DNA from: Flexivirga meconopsidis
Lineage (GTDB): Bacteria > Actinomycetota > Actinomycetes > Actinomycetales > Dermatophilaceae
DNA: 64,000 bases
Assembly (NCBI RefSeq): GCF_026162425.1
Contig: NZ_JAOBQJ010000005.1
Span: 62,001-126,000, forward strand
Direction of reading: 5' to 3'
A program made the translations under genes and the position numbers. Positions 36,373 through 43,842 of the stretch are shown one piece after another. The notes under the pieces were generated by a model. The model was not told where the DNA came from. It was given only the letters and a program-made list of their open reading frames with translations, and made no database searches. Each line of letters opens with the position of its first letter. The first letter of the stretch is position 1.

Positions 36373-36404
36373 ACGCGGTGCTCTACCAACTGAGCTACAG
36401 GCCC
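36329..36404 (-). tRNA. tRNA-Val (anticodon UAC)
   Basis: Read leftward: acceptor GGGCCTG pairing with CGGGCCC, D arm TAGCTCAGTTGGTAGAGC, anticodon arm CCGCGTTTACACCGCGG with TAC at the anticodon, T arm GTCGGTTCGAGACCGGC, discriminator A and encoded CCA; 76 nt in all. The gene is intact, so island insertion preserved the 3' end. It is host sequence and the attachment target of the island. Confidence 0.96.
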
Positions 36405-36488
36405 TCGCACGACCGGACGGTCACGCGGCGCGGCACATTCTGCCAGGTCGCGCGCTACTCGACACCGAGCCTCCCGGCCAGGTCGCGC

Positions 36489-36566
36489 AAAACTCGACCC
36501 TCGGCAGACCGACGCGCCGGGAAACGCGTCTTTTTCGGCGCGTTCGTATGCCGAGGGTCGACTTTT
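36489..36566 (-). terminator. large inverted repeat between peroxiredoxin gene and tRNA-Val
   Basis: An 18-bp arm at 36489-36506 (AAAACTCGACCCTCGGCA) pairs with 36549-36566 with one mismatch, and an inner stem ACGCGCCG/CGGCGCGT (36512-36519, 36536-36543) extends the structure. Read leftward it ends in GAGTTTTG, so it can terminate the peroxiredoxin transcript before the tRNA. Partly repeated motifs (GCCAGGTCGCGC at about 36442 and 36478) suggest a repetitive-element origin. Confidence 0.6.
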
Positions 36567-36595
36567 GCCGGCCAGGACGCGCGTGGCCCGGCCGG

Positions 36596-37066
36596 TCAGA
36601 GCGCCGCGAGCGCGTCCCGGTAGCCGGCGAAGTCACGCGCCTGCCCGGGCCCGTTGACCTGTGACCAGACGACCTTGCCGTCGGTGCCGACCAGGAAGGT
36701 TCCGCGGATCGCCATACCGGAGTCGGCGTCGAAGACCCCGTAGTCGCTCGCGACTGCACCGTGCGGCCAGAAGTCGGACAGCAACCCGAAGGTGTAGCCC
36801 TCGGCGTCGGCCCAGGCGCGCAGCGTGAACATCGGGTCGCAGGAGATCGCCAGCACCTGCGCCGCGCCCTCGCCGGTGTAACCGGCGAGGTCGTCGCGGA
36901 TCGAGCACAGCTCGCCGGTGCAGATGCCGCTCCACGCGAAGGGGTAGAAGACCAGCAGGACCGGTCCCTGCCGGAGTTGCTCGGCGAGGGTGATCTCCTC
37001 GCCGTTCTGATTGCGCAGGGTGAAGTCGGGTGCGGTGTCGCCGACCGCGACGGACGTGTCGCTCAT
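36596..37066 (-). CDS. AhpE-type peroxiredoxin
   Basis: 156 residues from ATG 37066, overlapping the DUF3052 stop (ATGA). The peroxidatic Cys49 is in LLVFYPFAWSGICTGELCSI; Cys54 could serve for resolution. It has APDFTLRNQNGEE, LAISCDPMFTLRAWA and RGTFLVGTDGKVVWSQV. It resembles M. tuberculosis AhpE (Rv2238c), a 1-Cys-like peroxiredoxin reducing peroxides and peroxynitrite, and keeps the same neighbour (DUF3052, Rv2239c). Cytoplasmic. Confidence 0.9.
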   Translation of the reverse strand: MSDTSVAVGDTAPDFTLRNQNGEEITLAEQLRQGPVLLVFYPFAWSGICTGELCSIRDDLAGYTGEGAAQVLAISCDPMFTLRAWADAEGYTFGLLSDFWPHGAVASDYGVFDADSGMAIRGTFLVGTDGKVVWSQVNGPGQARDFAGYRDALAAL

Positions 37067-37485
37067 CGCTGCTTGGCCACCCCGCCCTGCACGAGCTTGG
37101 TGGCGATCCACTCGTCGCCGGCGCGGGTCGACGTGCCGGCGTTGAGCCCGGCCGTCTGCGCCGCCTCCGAGATGTCGCTCGCGTCGACGTGGTCGGGGTG
37201 CCCGGCACCCGGCACGAGGAGTACGACGAAACCCTTGTCCGCCAGGTTGGTCAGAGCGTCGACGCAGTCGTCGATGAGATCGCCATCGCCGTCGCGCCAC
37301 CAGAGCACGACCGCGTCGACCACCCCGTCGTAGTCCTCGTCCTCCAGGCCGGAGCCGATCGTGTCCTCGATCTGGGTGCGAACGGCGTCATCGACGTCCT
37401 CGTCCCACCCGAGCTCCTGCACCACCTGGTCGTTCTCGAAGCCGAGCCTTTCCGCCAGTCCCGTGTTCGGGGCCTCAGTTGCCAT
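37063..37485 (-). CDS. DUF3052 family protein (Rv2239c-like)
   Basis: 140 residues. An acidic N-terminal half (LGFENDQVVQELGWDEDVDD, ALEDEDYDG-type run) and a C-terminal Rossmann-like half (LADKGFVVLLVPGAGHPDHV, DISEAAQTAGLNAGTST). Conserved in actinobacteria next to AhpE and near aceE, function unknown. Coupled to the peroxiredoxin by a 4-base overlap, suggesting a joint role in redox or metabolic stress. Confidence 0.88.
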   Translation of the reverse strand: MATEAPNTGLAERLGFENDQVVQELGWDEDVDDAVRTQIEDTIGSGLEDEDYDGVVDAVVLWWRDGDGDLIDDCVDALTNLADKGFVVLLVPGAGHPDHVDASDISEAAQTAGLNAGTSTRAGDEWIATKLVQGGVAKQR

Positions 37486-37569
37486 GGCCGTAGTTCACTA
37501 GGATCGGGCGGGGTTTGCAACCGGAGCCGGTCATTTCGCCGCGTGGTGGACGGTGGGATGACGGTGGGA

Positions 37570-39600
37570 TCAGGCGCCGATCTTCGGATCGCTGACCGAT
37601 GCGCGGCCGGTCTCGACCCGCCCGGCCACCTGCCGGCCCCAGGTGTCGTCGCCGTCGACGGTGATCGTCAGGTCATACCAGCCCTGCGTGCTGCCGGTCG
37701 AGGTGACGACCTGGGTCCGCTTGCCCGCGGGGGTGTGCCGTCGTACGTCCTTGGTGTGGCCGTAGTTGTCGCGCACCCGCACGGTCAGCGCCCGCTCGGC
37801 CGGGCCGGTGACCTGCACGATCAGCCGTCCCACGCCGTTGCCCTCCTGGCGCACCTGCACCTGCGGCTCACTGCCGGAGCCGCCCGTGAGCCGCTGCCAG
37901 AACCCGCCGGGGCCGTGCACCTGCACGTCGTATGACGCGGCGACCGGCCACGACGCGGTCAGCTCCCGGCCGGCCTCGACCGTGTAGCTGAACGGCGCAC
38001 CCGCGACGTCGTTCGACCGCACCTGGAAGTGCGCACCCAGCGTCCCGTCGTTTCGGAAGGTCGCGTGCAGGCGGTCACCGACCCGCTGCGCGTCCACGGC
38101 GAGCCGGTAGCCCAGCGGACGCGAGGGCCGGGTGCCGGACTCCTGGCGCGGCACCGTGCCGCCACGAGGGGTCGGCGGCACGTAACTCGGGTGCCGGCTG
38201 TCGTCGTCCGGTTTGGTCTGTGCCGGAAGGGATTTCGCGGTCCCCGTGCCACTGAAGTCGAACGCGGCGGTCAGGTCGCCGCACACCGCGCGCCGCCACG
38301 GGCTGATCTGCGGCTCGTGCACGCCGAAGCGGCGCTCCAGGAAGCGAATGATCGAGGTGTGGTCGAAGGTCTCCGAGCAGACCCAGCCACCGACGCTCCA
38401 CGGCGAGACGACCAACATCGGCACCCGCTGCCCCAGACCGTATGGCGCGGGCTGCCCGTTGCCGCCCGGGTAACCCTCGAACTGCGTGCTGACCGTCGAA
38501 TCCCCTTGCAAACCGGACACGTTCGCGTAGGGCGGGACGACATGGTCGAAGTAGCCGTCGTTCTCGTCGTAGGTGATGAACAAGGCCGTGCGGCGCCATA
38601 CCTCGGGATCGGAGGTGAGCGCGTCGAGCACCTGCGAGACGTACCACTCGCCATACTGCACCGGCCAGTTCGGGTGCTCGCTGAACGCCTCGGGTGCGGC
38701 GATCCAGGAGACCTGGGGCAGCTTGCCGCCCTGCACGTCGGCACGCAGCTGGTCGAAATAGCCCTCACCCGCCTTGGCGTTCGTGCCCGTGCGCGCCTTC
38801 TCAAAAAGCGGGCTGCCGGGAGCGGCGTTGCGGTAGGCGTCGAAGTAGAGCAGCGAGTTGTCGCCGTAGTTGCCGATGTAGGCGTCGTCCACCCAGCCCC
38901 ACGACCCGGCGGCGTCCAGTCCGGTGCCGATGTCCTGGTAGACCTTCCACGAAACCCCAGCGCTCTCAAGGCGTTCGGGGTAGGTCTTCCAGCCGTAGCC
39001 GGCCTCGGCGTTGTCGATCACCGGGCCGCCGCCCTTGCCGTCGTTGCCGACCCAGCCGGTCCACATGTAGTAGCGGTTCGGATCTGTCGGTCCCATCAGC
39101 GAGCAGTGGTAGGCATCGCAGATCGTGAACGCGTCGGCCAGCGCGTAGTGGAACGGCATGTCGCCGCGTCGCATGTGCGTCATCGTGACGCCGCTCTTGG
39201 CCTGGACCCACCGGTCGTAGCGACCACCGGCGAAGGCGTCGTGGCCGCCGTTCCACGAGTGGTCGAGCCCTTCCAGGAACTTCGTGCCGTAGTTGTCGAC
39301 GTCGGGCCGGAAAGGCACGACGACGCCGGCCGCGTCCTGCTGCTCCCAGACCGGGCGACCGCTTGGCAGCAGCGCCGCCCGCGGGTCGTCGAAGCCACGC
39401 ACCCCGCGCAGCGTGCCGAAGTAATGATCGAAGGACCGGTTCTCCTGCATCAGGATCACCACGTGCTCGACGTCGGCGAGCGATCCACTCCCCCGGTATG
39501 CCGGGATGGCCGCGGCTCGCGCCACGCTCTGGGTCAGGGCGGTCGCGGCAGCCGTAGCTCCGGCGATCTGGAGGAACCGGCGGCGATCGAGATCAGGCAC
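37570..39600 (-). CDS. phosphocholine-type phospholipase C, Tat-exported
   Basis: 676 residues from GTG 39600, chosen because GAAAGG precedes it by seven bases; longer frames to 39636 or 39684 exist. Tat signal DLDRRRFLQIAGATAAATAL (2-30). The phosphoesterase domain has HVVILMQENRSFDHYFGTLRG, WNGGHDAF, YALADAFTICDAYHCSLMGP, FITYDENDGYFDHVVPP and SETFDHTSIIRFLERRFGV. Two C-terminal DUF756-type beta domains (about 500-670) follow. Known relatives (Pseudomonas PlcH/PlcN, mycobacterial Plc) cleave phosphatidylcholine or sphingomyelin outside the cell. Appears monocistronic; useful for phosphate or choline acquisition. Confidence 0.93.
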   Translation of the reverse strand: MPDLDRRRFLQIAGATAAATALTQSVARAAAIPAYRGSGSLADVEHVVILMQENRSFDHYFGTLRGVRGFDDPRAALLPSGRPVWEQQDAAGVVVPFRPDVDNYGTKFLEGLDHSWNGGHDAFAGGRYDRWVQAKSGVTMTHMRRGDMPFHYALADAFTICDAYHCSLMGPTDPNRYYMWTGWVGNDGKGGGPVIDNAEAGYGWKTYPERLESAGVSWKVYQDIGTGLDAAGSWGWVDDAYIGNYGDNSLLYFDAYRNAAPGSPLFEKARTGTNAKAGEGYFDQLRADVQGGKLPQVSWIAAPEAFSEHPNWPVQYGEWYVSQVLDALTSDPEVWRRTALFITYDENDGYFDHVVPPYANVSGLQGDSTVSTQFEGYPGGNGQPAPYGLGQRVPMLVVSPWSVGGWVCSETFDHTSIIRFLERRFGVHEPQISPWRRAVCGDLTAAFDFSGTGTAKSLPAQTKPDDDSRHPSYVPPTPRGGTVPRQESGTRPSRPLGYRLAVDAQRVGDRLHATFRNDGTLGAHFQVRSNDVAGAPFSYTVEAGRELTASWPVAASYDVQVHGPGGFWQRLTGGSGSEPQVQVRQEGNGVGRLIVQVTGPAERALTVRVRDNYGHTKDVRRHTPAGKRTQVVTSTGSTQGWYDLTITVDGDDTWGRQVAGRVETGRASVSDPKIGA

Positions 39601-39693
39601 GGGAAAGCCTTTCACTGGCAGGGGTGTTCGGGCCATCTGCCAGCGTGCCCCTCTCACGGTCATCCGGGGGTGAAGGGCAGGCAAAGATTCGGT

Positions 39694-41091
39694 TTAGCTC
39701 GGGTCGCCCGTCGACGAGGCACCGAAGGTCGCAGGCGCCGGCGCATGGCTGAAGACCGGCCCTTCGTCGGGTTCGCGCCGTCCCATGATGTTGAAGAGCA
39801 GGTTGAGCAGCACCGCCACGATCGCCGTTGAGGTGATGCCCGAATCGAAGATGGTCTGGAACCAGTCCGGCATCTTGGCGTAGAGGTCCGGCTGCACGAT
39901 CGGCGCCATGCCGAAGCCGAGCGAGCAGGCGACCACCACGATGTTGGCGTTGCCGGAGAAGTCCACTTCCCGCAGAGTCCGTATGCCGGAGGCCGCGACC
40001 GTGCCGAAGAGCACCAGTCCGGCGCCGCCCAGCACCGGCAGCGGCACCGCGGCGACGACCGCGCCGAGCACGGGGAAGAGCCCGAGCAGCACCAGGATGC
40101 CGCCGCCGACGGCGACGACATACCGGCTGCGGATGCCGGTGATCGCGACCAGCCCGACGTTCTGCGCGAACGCGCTCAGCGAGAACCCGTTGAAGACCCC
40201 GGCGATCGCGGTGGAGATCGTGTCGGCCCGGATGCCCGCGGTGACCGTGTCACGGTCGGCCGGCTTCCCGGTCACCTGGCCGAGCGCGAGGATGTCGGCG
40301 GTCGCCTCGGTCATGATCACCAGCATCACGATGATCATCGAGACGATCGCACTGATCGTGAAGGTCGGCGCGCCGAAGTGGAACGGCGTCGGCACCTGGA
40401 AGACCCGGGCGTCGTTGATCGCGTCGACGTGTGCCATCCCGAGCGGGAGCGCGACCAGGGTGCCGACCACCAGGCCGAGCAGGATCGCGATGCGGCCGAA
40501 GAAGCCGGGCAGGAAGCGGTAGATCAGCACCACGATCGCGAGCGTCAGCAACGCCATGCCGAGGTTCTTCGGTGCGCCGAAGTCCTTCGCGCCGACCCCG
40601 CCGGCCGCCCACTGCACGCCGACCGGCACCAGCGACAGGCCGATCATGGTGATCACCGACCCGGTCACGACCTCCGGGAAGAAGTGCAGCAGCCGGGTGA
40701 AGAACGGAGCCACCAGGAAGCCGACGACCCCGGCGACGATCAGCGAGCCGTAGATCGCCTGCAGTCCCTTGTGCCCGCCGCCCGCCGCGGCACCGACCGA
40801 CAGCATCGTCGAGACGGCCACGAAGGAGGTGCCTTGCACGATCGGCTGCCGGGCCCCGATCCGCCATACGCCGAGCGTCTGCAGCAGCGTCGCGAAGCCC
40901 GACATGAGCAGCGCTGCCGACACCAGGTAGATGGTGTCGGCGGCGCCGAGCTTGAGCGCGCCCGCGACGATCAACGGGACGGCCACCACCCCGGCGTACA
41001 TCGACAGCACGTGCTGCAGTCCGTAGAGGACGGACTGCAGCAACGGCATGGTCTGGTCGACCGGATGACGTTCGGGCGCGCGAACAGTCAT
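39694..41091 (-). CDS. NCS2 (NAT) family urate/xanthine permease
   Basis: 465 residues from ATG 41091. About 14 membrane spans. NAT/NCS2 features are SVLYGLQHVLSMYAGVVAVP, GLQAIYGSLIVAGVVGF, EATADILALG and QNVGLVAITGIRSRYVV. It lies three bases downstream of uricase in the leftward operon, which points to urate or xanthine as substrate by H+ symport. Last gene of uraD-uraH-uricase-permease. Specificity between the two purines cannot be decided by eye. Confidence 0.92.
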   Translation of the reverse strand: MTVRAPERHPVDQTMPLLQSVLYGLQHVLSMYAGVVAVPLIVAGALKLGAADTIYLVSAALLMSGFATLLQTLGVWRIGARQPIVQGTSFVAVSTMLSVGAAAGGGHKGLQAIYGSLIVAGVVGFLVAPFFTRLLHFFPEVVTGSVITMIGLSLVPVGVQWAAGGVGAKDFGAPKNLGMALLTLAIVVLIYRFLPGFFGRIAILLGLVVGTLVALPLGMAHVDAINDARVFQVPTPFHFGAPTFTISAIVSMIIVMLVIMTEATADILALGQVTGKPADRDTVTAGIRADTISTAIAGVFNGFSLSAFAQNVGLVAITGIRSRYVVAVGGGILVLLGLFPVLGAVVAAVPLPVLGGAGLVLFGTVAASGIRTLREVDFSGNANIVVVACSLGFGMAPIVQPDLYAKMPDWFQTIFDSGITSTAIVAVLLNLLFNIMGRREPDEGPVFSHAPAPATFGASSTGDPS

Positions 41092-41093
41092 GA

Positions 41094-41981
41094 TTACCAG
41101 GCCTGTCCGGGGTCGTAGGCGGCGGTCATGTCGACCTCGTCGGACCGTTTGATGGTCGCCTCGATGAGGCCGTAGGGGCGGTCGGCGGCGTGGTGCACCT
41201 CGTTGTTGTTCTCCAGCCCGAAGTGGCTGAGGTCGATCACGAAGTGGTGCTTGTTCGGGCAGCTGAAGCGCACCTCGGCGATGCTCGGCGCGGCGTCCAG
41301 CACCGCCGTGCCCATCTCCCACAGGGTGTGCTGCAGGGCATAGCTGTATGCCGCGGCGAAGCTGCCGGTGATCGCGTCCAGGACGGAGTCGAAGGACTTG
41401 TCCCAGTCGACGTCGGTCGCGTCGTGCGCCCACTGTGCGGTGACCGCTGTCGCCATGATCCGGTCGTTGGTCGGCTGCAGGGTGGTGTACTTGTCCTGGT
41501 AGAAGCCGTGGAACTCCGAGTCGGTCGTCTTCAGCACGGTCAGGTCCTTGAGGCCGCTCACCACGGTCGACTCGCCCTCCGACCGGGTGACGGTCACGGT
41601 GCGCACATAGTCGCCGTTCTTGACGAACGCGTGCGGGTGATTGTGGGCGCGCTGCCACGGGAACGCCTCGATGTTGACCCGGACGCGCTCGACCTGCGGC
41701 ACCTTGGCGAAGTGCTCGGCGAGGGCGAGGCCAAAGGACTCCGGCTGCCGCACCGCCTCGCCGGCCTCCTTGGCGAAGGCGTTGACGGTGTTCTTGCAGG
41801 CGTCGGTGGTCAGCACCTTCGCCTGATCGCCGGTGATGTGGGCGTCGTCGAAATCGCCTGTCAACGCGACGGATACGTTGTAGTCGACGATGTCGTGGGG
41901 CGCATTGGGGTCGTCGCGGAAAACCCGCACGACGTGCACTTGCGCCTTGCCGTACTGGTTGTGCCCGAGGACGTAGGACAT
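41094..41981 (-). CDS. urate oxidase (uricase)
   Basis: 295 residues. Uricase motifs are LGHNQYGKAQVHVVRVFRDD, the catalytic-triad region LTTDACKNTVNAFAKE, RVNIEAFPWQRAHNHPHAFV, TTDSEFHGFYQDKYTTL and the C-terminal FSCPNKHHFVIDL and NNEVHHAADRPYGLI. A cofactor-independent tetramer oxidising urate to 5-hydroxyisourate. The two downstream-step enzymes are encoded immediately upstream in the same operon. The stop is 3 bp before the permease ATG. Confidence 0.96.
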   Translation of the reverse strand: MSYVLGHNQYGKAQVHVVRVFRDDPNAPHDIVDYNVSVALTGDFDDAHITGDQAKVLTTDACKNTVNAFAKEAGEAVRQPESFGLALAEHFAKVPQVERVRVNIEAFPWQRAHNHPHAFVKNGDYVRTVTVTRSEGESTVVSGLKDLTVLKTTDSEFHGFYQDKYTTLQPTNDRIMATAVTAQWAHDATDVDWDKSFDSVLDAITGSFAAAYSYALQHTLWEMGTAVLDAAPSIAEVRFSCPNKHHFVIDLSHFGLENNNEVHHAADRPYGLIEATIKRSDEVDMTAAYDPGQAW

Positions 41982-41988
41982 GTGGAGA

Positions 41989-42330
41989 TCAGCTCCCTCG
42001 ATAGGTGGAGAACGCGAACGGACTCAGTAGCAACGGCACGTGGTAGTGCCGCTCTTCGTCGACGACGAAGGTGATCGCCACCTCGGGATAGAAGGCCCGG
42101 ACCCCGGCCCGCTCGAAGAACGCGCCGGTGGCGAAGACGATGCGGTGCTCGCCCGGCGCGAGGCCGTTCGGCACCAGGGCGGTGACTCGCCCGTCATCGT
42201 CGGTGACCCCGGATCCGATGGTTTCCCAATCGTTTCCGGAGGCAGTGCGGGTGTGCACCTCGACGGCGATGCCGGGCGCGGGTGCGCCCCGGACGGCGTC
42301 GAGCACATGGGTGGACAGCGATGACGTCAT
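41989..42330 (-). CDS. uraH: 5-hydroxyisourate hydrolase (transthyretin-like)
   Basis: 113 residues. N-terminal LSTHVLDAVRGAPAPGI and the diagnostic C-terminal tetrapeptide YRGS are both present, with HTRTASGNDWETIGSG, VTDDDGRV and the middle ERHYHVPLLLSPF. Converts 5-hydroxyisourate to OHCU. Its ATG overlaps the uraD stop (ATGA). Confidence 0.95.
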   Translation of the reverse strand: MTSSLSTHVLDAVRGAPAPGIAVEVHTRTASGNDWETIGSGVTDDDGRVTALVPNGLAPGEHRIVFATGAFFERAGVRAFYPEVAITFVVDEERHYHVPLLLSPFAFSTYRGS

Positions 42331-42851
42331 GCCGGGAAGGCTCCCTCGAGTCGCAGGGTCGTGATCTGGCGCAATTGCTCGCGCACCTCGGCGACCTCGG
42401 TCTCGGGGTTGTTGCCGAGTCGGCGACGCAACTCCCCCAGCATCTCCTGCGGGGTGCGCCCTGCGGCACGGATCAGGAAGACGCGGTCGAATTTGCTTTC
42501 GTAGTCGGCGCTTCCGCGCAGGATCGCCTCGGAGACGTCGGCATCGGCATCGGCCATCGACGCCTGTTCCGATCGCGACAGGGTCGCTGCGGCTCCGTCG
42601 CCGCGCACCCGGTCGCCGATGCGCGGATGGCCGGCGAGCGCCTCGGCGAGATCTGCCTCGGTGAGACCGGCGAACGCCGCGTCGGATGCCTGGAGCAGAG
42701 CGGTGCGTGCGTCATACGGACGGCGGGCGGCGACCTCGTGCGCCCATCGGCGACTGCCGCAGAGCGGGAGCAACCCGGCCACGACGGTCGTCAACGGCTG
42801 GTCGTTGAACTCGTCCCACGACTTCCATCTAATGGAATTTGCGTTCCGCAT
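42327..42851 (-). CDS. uraD: OHCU decarboxylase
   Basis: 174 residues. SWDEFN near the start, the catalytic His in LAGHPRIGDR, SEQASM, YESKFDRVFLIRAAGRTPQE and LRRRLGNNPETEVAEVREQL are typical. It makes (S)-allantoin stereospecifically from OHCU. First gene of the leftward operon. The only usable start, ATG 42851, has no Shine-Dalgarno sequence but lies about seven bases after a good -10/-35 pair, so the mRNA is probably leaderless. Confidence 0.93.
   Translation of the reverse strand: MRNANSIRWKSWDEFNDQPLTTVVAGLLPLCGSRRWAHEVAARRPYDARTALLQASDAAFAGLTEADLAEALAGHPRIGDRVRGDGAAATLSRSEQASMADADADVSEAILRGSADYESKFDRVFLIRAAGRTPQEMLGELRRRLGNNPETEVAEVREQLRQITTLRLEGAFPA
42833..42848. promoter_or_regulatory. 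IclR-type operator overlapping the uraD start region
   Basis: TGGAATTTGCGTTCCG, an inverted repeat (TGGAA/TTCCG) of 16 bp, matches the 16-bp TGGAATTGAAACTCCA upstream of iclR in length, left arm and AATT core. Placed just after the predicted transcription start of uraD, where repressor binding would block it. Confidence 0.5.
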
Positions 42852-42857
42852 TCAGGA

Positions 42858-42887
42858 ATAGTCGATGCTATCGCTTCCCGCTGTCAA
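42858..42887 (-). promoter_or_regulatory. promoter of the uraD-uraH-uricase-permease operon
   Basis: Read leftward: TTGACA (42887-42882), 18-bp spacer, GACTAT (42863-42858), then the uraD ATG six bases later. A consensus -35 and a fair -10 predict transcription starting at or next to the A of ATG, giving a leaderless transcript. Confidence 0.6.
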
Positions 42888-42941
42888 GGGATTCGCGGGA
42901 TTTCTCGAAGCACAAACGCTCCGCCCGGGACGCGAGGCCGG

Positions 42942-43718
42942 TCAGGCGCTCGCGAGTTCGGTCGCGAGCCGGTCGGCCACGGTGCGCAGCACCGGGATCG
43001 CCCTGCGCTGCAGGTCGTCGGTCATCCGCGACACCGGCCCGGAGATCGACACCGCGAGCTGCGTGGTCGCGCTCGGCACCGGAGCGGCCAGGCACACCAC
43101 ACCGTCCTCCATCTCACTGCGGTCGTGCGCGATCCCCTCGGCGCGCACGGTCGCAAGCTCCGCGACGAAGGCGTCGGGATCGGTGATCGTGGTCGCCGTC
43201 ATCGACGGCATGCCGACCCGGCCGAGGATGCCGCGCACCTGGTCGTCGGGCAGCTGAGACAGCAGCGCCTTGCCGGCCGCACGGCAGTGCGGGTGCACGT
43301 GCTCGCCGAGCTGGGTGAACATCCGCATGGCGTGCGGGGACGGCGCCTGCCCGACATACACGAGCAGGTCGCCGTCGAGCGCCGCGAGATTGGCGGTCTC
43401 CCCCAACTGGTCGACGACCGAGGCGAGCGCGGCGCTGCTCTGCGAGCCGAAGACGTCGCGGGCGCTGTTGCCGAGCGGGATCAGCCGGGAGCCGAGCGCG
43501 TAACGCCGGTCGGGCAGCTGCCGCAGATAGGAGCGGTCGACCAGGGTGCGCACGATGCGGTGAATGGTCGGCATCGGCAGTCCCGACTTGGCACTCATCT
43601 CGACCAGCGCCATCCGGCCGCCGGCCGCGTCGATCAGCTCCAGGATGTCGAGCGCGCGCCCGACCGACTGCACCCCGCCGGCCGATTTCGCCGCTGTGCC
43701 GGAACGCTCCGCTGCCAT
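42942..43718 (-). CDS. IclR-family regulator of the purine/glyoxylate cluster
   Basis: 258 residues from ATG 43718, preceded by AAGGAGAG. Winged HTH VQSVGRALDILELIDAAGGR then MALVEMSAKSGLPMPTIHRI; the effector domain (about 85-255) contains GELVYVGQAPSPH-like and HPHCRAAGKALLSQLP segments and GIAHDRSEMEDGVVCLAAPV. Known relatives (AllR, BsAP-like) sense allantoin or glyoxylate. It sits between the leftward urate operon and the rightward glyoxylate operon and has shared operator-like repeats on both sides, so it very probably controls both and itself. Confidence 0.9.
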   Translation of the reverse strand: MAAERSGTAAKSAGGVQSVGRALDILELIDAAGGRMALVEMSAKSGLPMPTIHRIVRTLVDRSYLRQLPDRRYALGSRLIPLGNSARDVFGSQSSAALASVVDQLGETANLAALDGDLLVYVGQAPSPHAMRMFTQLGEHVHPHCRAAGKALLSQLPDDQVRGILGRVGMPSMTATTITDPDAFVAELATVRAEGIAHDRSEMEDGVVCLAAPVPSATTQLAVSISGPVSRMTDDLQRRAIPVLRTVADRLATELASA

Positions 43719-43752
43719 GACTCTCCTTGGACGTGTCCGGCCGAAGCCTGAC

Positions 43753-43770
43753 ATGGAATTGAAACTCCAT
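43753..43770. promoter_or_regulatory. IclR-type operator in the iclR/43843 intergenic region
   Basis: ATGGAATTGAAACTCCAT is a near-perfect 18-bp palindrome (ATGGA/TCCAT) between the divergent regulator and the aldolase-like gene. A TATCAT -10-like sequence for iclR abuts it. Similar to 42833-42848. Confidence 0.6.
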
Positions 43771-43842
43771 GATACGAAATAACCCGCACGCAGGTCCCGT
43801 CCGCCGACGGCCCGTGCCCCATCCGACGTGAGAGGTGCCATC

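Noticed and set aside
36334..36597. 13-bp direct match GGCCCGGCCGGTC in tRNA-Val and before the peroxiredoxin stop as an att duplication
   Set aside because: The second copy lies on the host side, overlaps the end of an intact chromosomal gene and is low-complexity GC; chance similarity is more likely.
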